Assembly: GCA_902826795.1 (NCBI GenBank)
Contig: CADEGD010000015.1
Coordinates: forward strand, 1 to 36,246
From: an uncultured Acidobacteriota bacterium
GTDB lineage: Bacteria; Acidobacteriota; Blastocatellia; Pyrinomonadales; Pyrinomonadaceae
Direction of reading: 5' to 3'
Length of the DNA stretch: 36,246 nt
In this document: piece by piece, positions 32,460 to 36,246 of the stretch
Layout: each line of letters starts with the position of its first letter
How positions within the stretch are numbered: the stretch's first letter is position 1
Position numbers and translations under genes: made by a program
The notes under the pieces: model-generated
Told to the model about the DNA's origin: nothing
Databases searched by the model: none
The model's input: only the letters and a program-made list of their open reading frames with translations

Positions 32460-35400
32460 ATGAAAAAAGGTTCCGCCACGGCAAAATCGTTGTCGAAGTT
32501 AAAGCCGAGGTCTCTGCTCAGCTCGTTCGCTGTCTCTGAGGCCGGCCGCAAAGCGTCGAGAAGCATCGATCGCGAGACTCTCGCCAAAGTCTTCCAGACG
32601 GTCGGCCAGTATCTTCGCGAGGGTCTGTCGACCGAAGCCGAGGAACTGCTGTCCGAAACGATCGTCAGCTTCGACCATTCGGCGGACGATCTCGCAAATC
32701 TTAAACGGCTCAGGTCTTTTGCGCTGGAGACGCTCGGCAAATACAAAGACGCTCTCGAGCCGCTGGCGCCTTACGAAGACACGGACAATCTAAAGCTGTT
32801 GTCGCCCGAAACCCAGGTTCGCGTTACCACACAGCTTGCCATTAGCTATAACAACCTGAACGACCATCCAAAGGCCGTTACCCTTCTGAAAGAAAACCAC
32901 GAGCGGGCAAAAGAGGGCGAGCTTCAGCATTTGCTCGGGCCTGTCGACACGGCGCTGGCACGCGTCTATAGAAAGTTGAATGAATGCGCGATCTGCCGCG
33001 ATCACGCCGAGAGCGCTTTGGCTCATTACCGAAATATCGGCGAATGGCTGGGGATGGCCGAGGCATATCGCGAGATAGCGATCAGCTATCACCAGGAAGG
33101 CCGCAGCGAAAAATCGATAGAGTATTTCGAGCTTGGTATTCAGATAATCGGCGAAAGATCGGCTCCTTTCATGTTGGGCAAGATCTACGCGGACATGTCG
33201 GGCGCCTATTGGTTTTTGCGGCAGCCACAGAAAGGGATCGAGGCTCTGGAACGCTCGATCGAGTTTTTTGAACGAACCGAGCACATCCTTAGTTCGGTGA
33301 TCGCATACAACAACCTCGGCATCAACCTGATGCTCACCGGCGATTGGCCGAAGGCGGAGAGAATGATAAGGCGTGCGCTTGAGCTTGCGACGAAGGTGAG
33401 CCACGTACATCGGGCCGGCATCCTCGACAGCCTCGGAGAGTTGATGATCTTGCGTGGCGACCTTGCCAGCGCTAGCGACCTGCTGGAAGAGGCGGTTTCG
33501 ATCGCCAAGGCAAAGAAACGCGAGTGGTATGAGCTTCAGGCGATGCGAAACCTTGCCCGCTGCTATCTCGCAAAGGGCGAATTTGAGCGTGCGGAGGTCA
33601 AGGCAAGAGAAACTATAGAGCTCTCGAGAACGATCGGCGACAAGCATTACGCGATCATGGCCGGGTTAGTGCTGGCCGAAAGCCTGCTGTACCTGAATCG
33701 TGCAGGCGAGGCTGAGAATCAGCTTCAGATCGTAGAAGAGCGCGATCCAACGGCGGACTTTTTCGTGCTCGGAAATATTCAGCGTATCCGCGGACTTGCG
33801 GCAGCCGAAGAAGGCGATACCGAGTTGGCCGTCCATCATTTCAGCCGCTGTTTAACTATTTTTGAAGCCGCCGGTGACCTTTATCACACGGCGCTTGCTA
33901 ACTATCTGATCGGGTCGAACCTTGAATCGGAACACCGCGAACGGGCGATCAGGCATCTGATTCGCGCCGGGGAATCTTTCACAACGCTCGCTTTGCATGG
34001 CCTTGCGGATTCGACGCGGGAGCGGATCGACCGGCTAAGGAGCATTTCAAACGCTGCGAAGGACGGCAACGTGAAGCGGACAAATTCCGTCGTTTCACAA
34101 CTACTGACCGTCCGCCTTGCTGAAGCTACGGCCTCGCGTGAGCTGTTGTTTCGAGAGCTGATGGCTGTGCTACAGCAGGAAACAGCCGCGAAAAGGATAG
34201 TAATAGCGCAGCCAGGTGAGCATAGGGTTTTAGAACCGTTTATCACTCACGGATACACAGCCAAAGACAGCGTGGAACTGCTTCGGAAGTTTGAGGCCTC
34301 GCACGAAAAAGGAAACGAGCACACGTTTCTGAGAACAAGAGATATCGCCGTTTTGCACCTAAAGCCGACGAACGGCGAACTCGCGACAATACTTATACAT
34401 CCGCGATCGGGCGCGACGCTGAATGACGGTTCCACACTTCAGCCGCTGCTTCGCGTGGTCGAGCTTGGAATGGACGTGGTCGCGCTGCGTGACCGCGACA
34501 CGACGGTGTCGGTCGAGCAGGAGACGAGCCCGTTCACCTCAAGCAGCCTGATGCCGGGGTTCATCCATTCTTCGCCAGCGATGACGGCGCTTGTAGAAGA
34601 GGTTTATAAGATCCGTTCGTCAGACGTAACCGTACTTGTAACAGGCGAATCCGGAACTGGTAAGGAGCTTGTGTCACGGGCGATCCACACGATGTCGAAC
34701 CGTAAAGACAAGGTTTTTGTTCCGTTTAACTGCACCGCGGTTCCGAAAGAGCTGGCTGAAGGGCATCTGTTCGGATATCGCAAGGGTGCGTTCACGGGTG
34801 CGATGACCGATTCGCCCGGCATGATCCGAGCCGCTGACGGCGGCACGCTGTTTTTGGACGAGATCGGCGACCTGCCGCTCGACGTTCAGCCGAAGTTGCT
34901 TCGGTTTTTGCAGGAGGGCGAGGTGCAGCCGATCGGCGAGAAGCGGCCGATAAAGGTGGATGTGCGCGTGATCGCCGCGACCAATATGCCGCTTGAAGAG
35001 AAGGTCGCAGAGGGAACGTTTCGCGAAGATCTTTTCTATCGACTCAACGTCATTCGACTTCGCGTGCCGCCGTTGCGAGAACGCCGGTCTGAGATACCGC
35101 CGATGGTGAATTACTACATCAACCATTACTCGGCCAGATTCGGAAAGAGCGACGTTACGTTCACGCCGCAGACGGTCGACCTGCTGATGGTTTGCCAGTG
35201 GGACGGCAACGTTCGCCAATTGTGCAATGAAGTTCAGCGCATTCTCGCGAGGGCCGTTAATGGCGAGGTTGTAACACCCGACCATCTGTCGCCTGAGCTA
35301 AAACGTTCGGCCCGGCCGCTTTCAAGCTATTCGAATAGCGATCGGGTTGTTCCCATTACTTCGTTTGATTCCGCAGTCGCACCGTTCGCAAATGTCGGTG

Positions 35401-35567
35401 ACGGCAAAACACTTGAAGAAGCCGTCTCGAAACTCGAGGTGCAGATGATCAAAGCGGCTCTGACACGTAACAACTGGAATATCTCTCGTGTAGCCAATGA
35501 ACTAGGGCTGACTCGCCGTGGGCTGTATTTGAAACTCGGGCGATATGGGATAGAGAAAGCGGCTTAA
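32460..35567 (+). CDS. TPR-sensor fused to sigma54-dependent activator (AAA+ and Fis domains)
   Basis: 1035-aa transcription activator. Residues about 40-530 are tetratricopeptide-type helical repeats (for example ALETLGKYKDALEPLAPYED, SAYNNLGINLMLTGDWPKAE), probably the signal-receiving part. About 560-700 is a poorly conserved, possibly GAF-like region. The sigma54-interaction AAA+ domain follows: Walker A GESGTGKE (~728), the sigma54-contacting GAFTGA (~776), Walker B GGTLFLDEIGDL (~796) and an arginine-finger region (REDLFYRLNVIRLRVPPLRERR). A Fis-type helix-turn-helix (NNWNISRVANELGLTRRGLYLKLGRYGI, 1000-1030) ends it. TPR in place of a response-regulator receiver is uncommon. Its targets are unknown; no sigma54 gene lies in the window. 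It ends in a 4-nt convergent overlap with ParE. Confidence 0.95.
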   Translation: MKKGSATAKSLSKLKPRSLLSSFAVSEAGRKASRSIDRETLAKVFQTVGQYLREGLSTEAEELLSETIVSFDHSADDLANLKRLRSFALETLGKYKDALEPLAPYEDTDNLKLLSPETQVRVTTQLAISYNNLNDHPKAVTLLKENHERAKEGELQHLLGPVDTALARVYRKLNECAICRDHAESALAHYRNIGEWLGMAEAYREIAISYHQEGRSEKSIEYFELGIQIIGERSAPFMLGKIYADMSGAYWFLRQPQKGIEALERSIEFFERTEHILSSVIAYNNLGINLMLTGDWPKAERMIRRALELATKVSHVHRAGILDSLGELMILRGDLASASDLLEEAVSIAKAKKREWYELQAMRNLARCYLAKGEFERAEVKARETIELSRTIGDKHYAIMAGLVLAESLLYLNRAGEAENQLQIVEERDPTADFFVLGNIQRIRGLAAAEEGDTELAVHHFSRCLTIFEAAGDLYHTALANYLIGSNLESEHRERAIRHLIRAGESFTTLALHGLADSTRERIDRLRSISNAAKDGNVKRTNSVVSQLLTVRLAEATASRELLFRELMAVLQQETAAKRIVIAQPGEHRVLEPFITHGYTAKDSVELLRKFEASHEKGNEHTFLRTRDIAVLHLKPTNGELATILIHPRSGATLNDGSTLQPLLRVVELGMDVVALRDRDTTVSVEQETSPFTSSSLMPGFIHSSPAMTALVEEVYKIRSSDVTVLVTGESGTGKELVSRAIHTMSNRKDKVFVPFNCTAVPKELAEGHLFGYRKGAFTGAMTDSPGMIRAADGGTLFLDEIGDLPLDVQPKLLRFLQEGEVQPIGEKRPIKVDVRVIAATNMPLEEKVAEGTFREDLFYRLNVIRLRVPPLRERRSEIPPMVNYYINHYSARFGKSDVTFTPQTVDLLMVCQWDGNVRQLCNEVQRILARAVNGEVVTPDHLSPELKRSARPLSSYSNSDRVVPITSFDSAVAPFANVGDGKTLEEAVSKLEVQMIKAALTRNNWNISRVANELGLTRRGLYLKLGRYGIEKAA

Positions 35568-35872
35568 TTGAGAAACTCGTTCTCAATTATCGACTCGACA
35601 TCGCGAGCGGAATGGATTACACGCACGATCTCAACTCCGTATTCCTTCGGGAAATAGAAAATAACGAATTTCTTGTGGGGAAGCGTCCGCATATTCGGAA
35701 GTATGTCAGGCCGAGAACGACCTATGAGACTGTGTTCTGATAGCAGGCGAAACTTATACAAAATCTCGTCTCGAATCCGATCGGCAACCTCAGTGCCTGC
35801 CTCAGTTAAATAGTAGGAATATATCTCCCAGAGATCGTATCGTGCCGCGTCTGAAAGTTCAGCTCTGGCCAT
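35564..35872 (-). CDS. parE: ParE/RelE-superfamily toxin
   Basis: 102-aa toxin of a type II system; ParE proteins poison DNA gyrase, while RelE-type relatives cut mRNA. Pattern: LSDAARYDLWEIYSYYLTEAGTEVADRIRDEILYKFRLLSEHSLIGRSRPDILPNMRTLPHKKFVIFYFP..YGVEIVRVIHSARD. This is the ParE family 'L...A..DL.EI..Y' start and 'IVRV.H..RD' end. The start overlaps the antitoxin gene by 14 nt. ParE by style; the toxic target is not established. Confidence 0.92.
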   Translation of the reverse strand: MARAELSDAARYDLWEIYSYYLTEAGTEVADRIRDEILYKFRLLSEHSLIGRSRPDILPNMRTLPHKKFVIFYFPKEYGVEIVRVIHSARDVESIIENEFLN

Positions 35873-36158
35873 TATTTTTTCGTCGTTTGGAAAGCTTAGT
35901 GCCCTCAGATTTTATCTGAGCGGACAAAGTGGCGTAGTCGTCTTCCGTTTCTAAGGGGGTTAATCGGCCCGCCGCCAAGTCGTCAAGGCCTCTTTGCAAA
36001 TCCAATCTCAAGGCCTCAAGATTACGCTTCTTTGTTCGATCTTCATCCTCTAAAAGCCGCAAGCTTTCTCTTATAACCTCGCTCGCCGACGTGTATCGCC
36101 CGGACGCAACCTTGTCGTGAACAAATGCTTCGAGTTCGGGTGTTAAAGACACGTTCAT
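35859..36158 (-). CDS. parD: ParD-family antitoxin (ribbon-helix-helix)
   Basis: 99-aa antitoxin. ATG at 36158 (MNVSLTPELEAFVHDKVASG) has GGAG 6 nt before it; the frame extends to 36179. The N-terminal half is the ParD/CopG ribbon-helix-helix domain (NVSLTPELEAFVHDKVASGRYTSASEVIRESLRLLEDED), and the charged C-terminal half (KKRNLEALRLDLQRGLDDLAAGRLTPLE) should wrap the toxin. The partner toxin gene overlaps its end. It likely binds the inverted repeat at 36192-36218. Confidence 0.92.
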   Translation of the reverse strand: MNVSLTPELEAFVHDKVASGRYTSASEVIRESLRLLEDEDRTKKRNLEALRLDLQRGLDDLAAGRLTPLETEDDYATLSAQIKSEGTKLSKRRKNNGQS

Positions 36159-36191
36159 AGTAGTCTCCTTAACTTTCAAGCTTAGCTATAG

Positions 36192-36218
36192 ATAACGAAG
36201 ATTGTCAATCTTTGTTAT
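36192..36218 (-). promoter_or_regulatory. Inverted repeat upstream of parDE, operator and promoter candidate
   Basis: ATAACGAAGATTG (36192-36204) and CAATCTTTGTTAT (36206-36218) match as reverse complements at 12 of 13 positions. Read in the parD direction the centre contains TTGACA. This is the place and shape of a ParD-binding operator that would overlap the promoter. Confidence 0.7.
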
Positions 36219-36246
36219 TCCAAGTAACTTCCAGCTTGGCGATGAT

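Overview
The window looks like chromosomal DNA of an acidobacterium, probably the Blastocatellia/Pyrinomonadaceae side of Acidobacteriota. The reasons are the medium-GC base composition, housekeeping genes placed among many small secreted proteins, a zinc-ribbon/SH3 membrane protein and a small FGCxHKRLTRP-type protein of kinds I associate with that phylum. Assignment to phylum is inference from protein style; no rRNA is present.

Layout. 1-4300 (minus): start of a SAM methyltransferase, topA, dprA and a selenocysteine tRNA (selC). 4300-11100 (mostly minus): an S1/P1 nuclease-M20 peptidase operon, a GDSL esterase with an SH3 protein and a tiny coupled ORF, a STAS antagonist and a low-complexity R/Q/Y-rich exported protein. 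11100-14930 (plus): a zinc-ribbon protein, secreted and lipoprotein genes, a GIN-domain protein, and a HigBA toxin-antitoxin pair followed by a translationally coupled membrane protein. 15000-19000: a NuiA-like nuclease inhibitor, then dnaA, a convincing oriC (DnaA boxes on both sides of dnaA plus a DnaA-trio unwinding element) and dnaN. 19000-19855: a dinD homologue broken by two frameshifts. 19880-28170 (minus): methyltransferase plus desaturase, GH20 hexosaminidase, rluD, lgt, lspA (the lipoprotein-maturation pair), two small secreted proteins and a nucleotidyltransferase-fold protein. 28260-32300 (minus): ileS behind a terminator-like hairpin, a damaged DUF4160/DUF2442 pair and clpS. 32460-36246: a large TPR/sigma54-activator fusion (plus) facing a ParDE toxin-antitoxin pair.

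The most unusual signal is a set of short palindromic repeats. Several lie between genes (4311-4399, 25220-25307, 24212/26142). Others appear to sit in frame inside essential genes: one in rluD just before its catalytic motif, and up to four in ileS. In each case they encode low-conservation peptide where relatives have a short loop. This resembles the Rickettsia palindromic elements that invade ORFs, but in a different phylum and with different sequences. Second in interest are the origin architecture, the ileS leader hairpin lying 13 nt from the start codon, and three separate single-base frameshifts in accessory genes (two in dinD, one in DUF4160), which mean either decay or base errors in the assembly.
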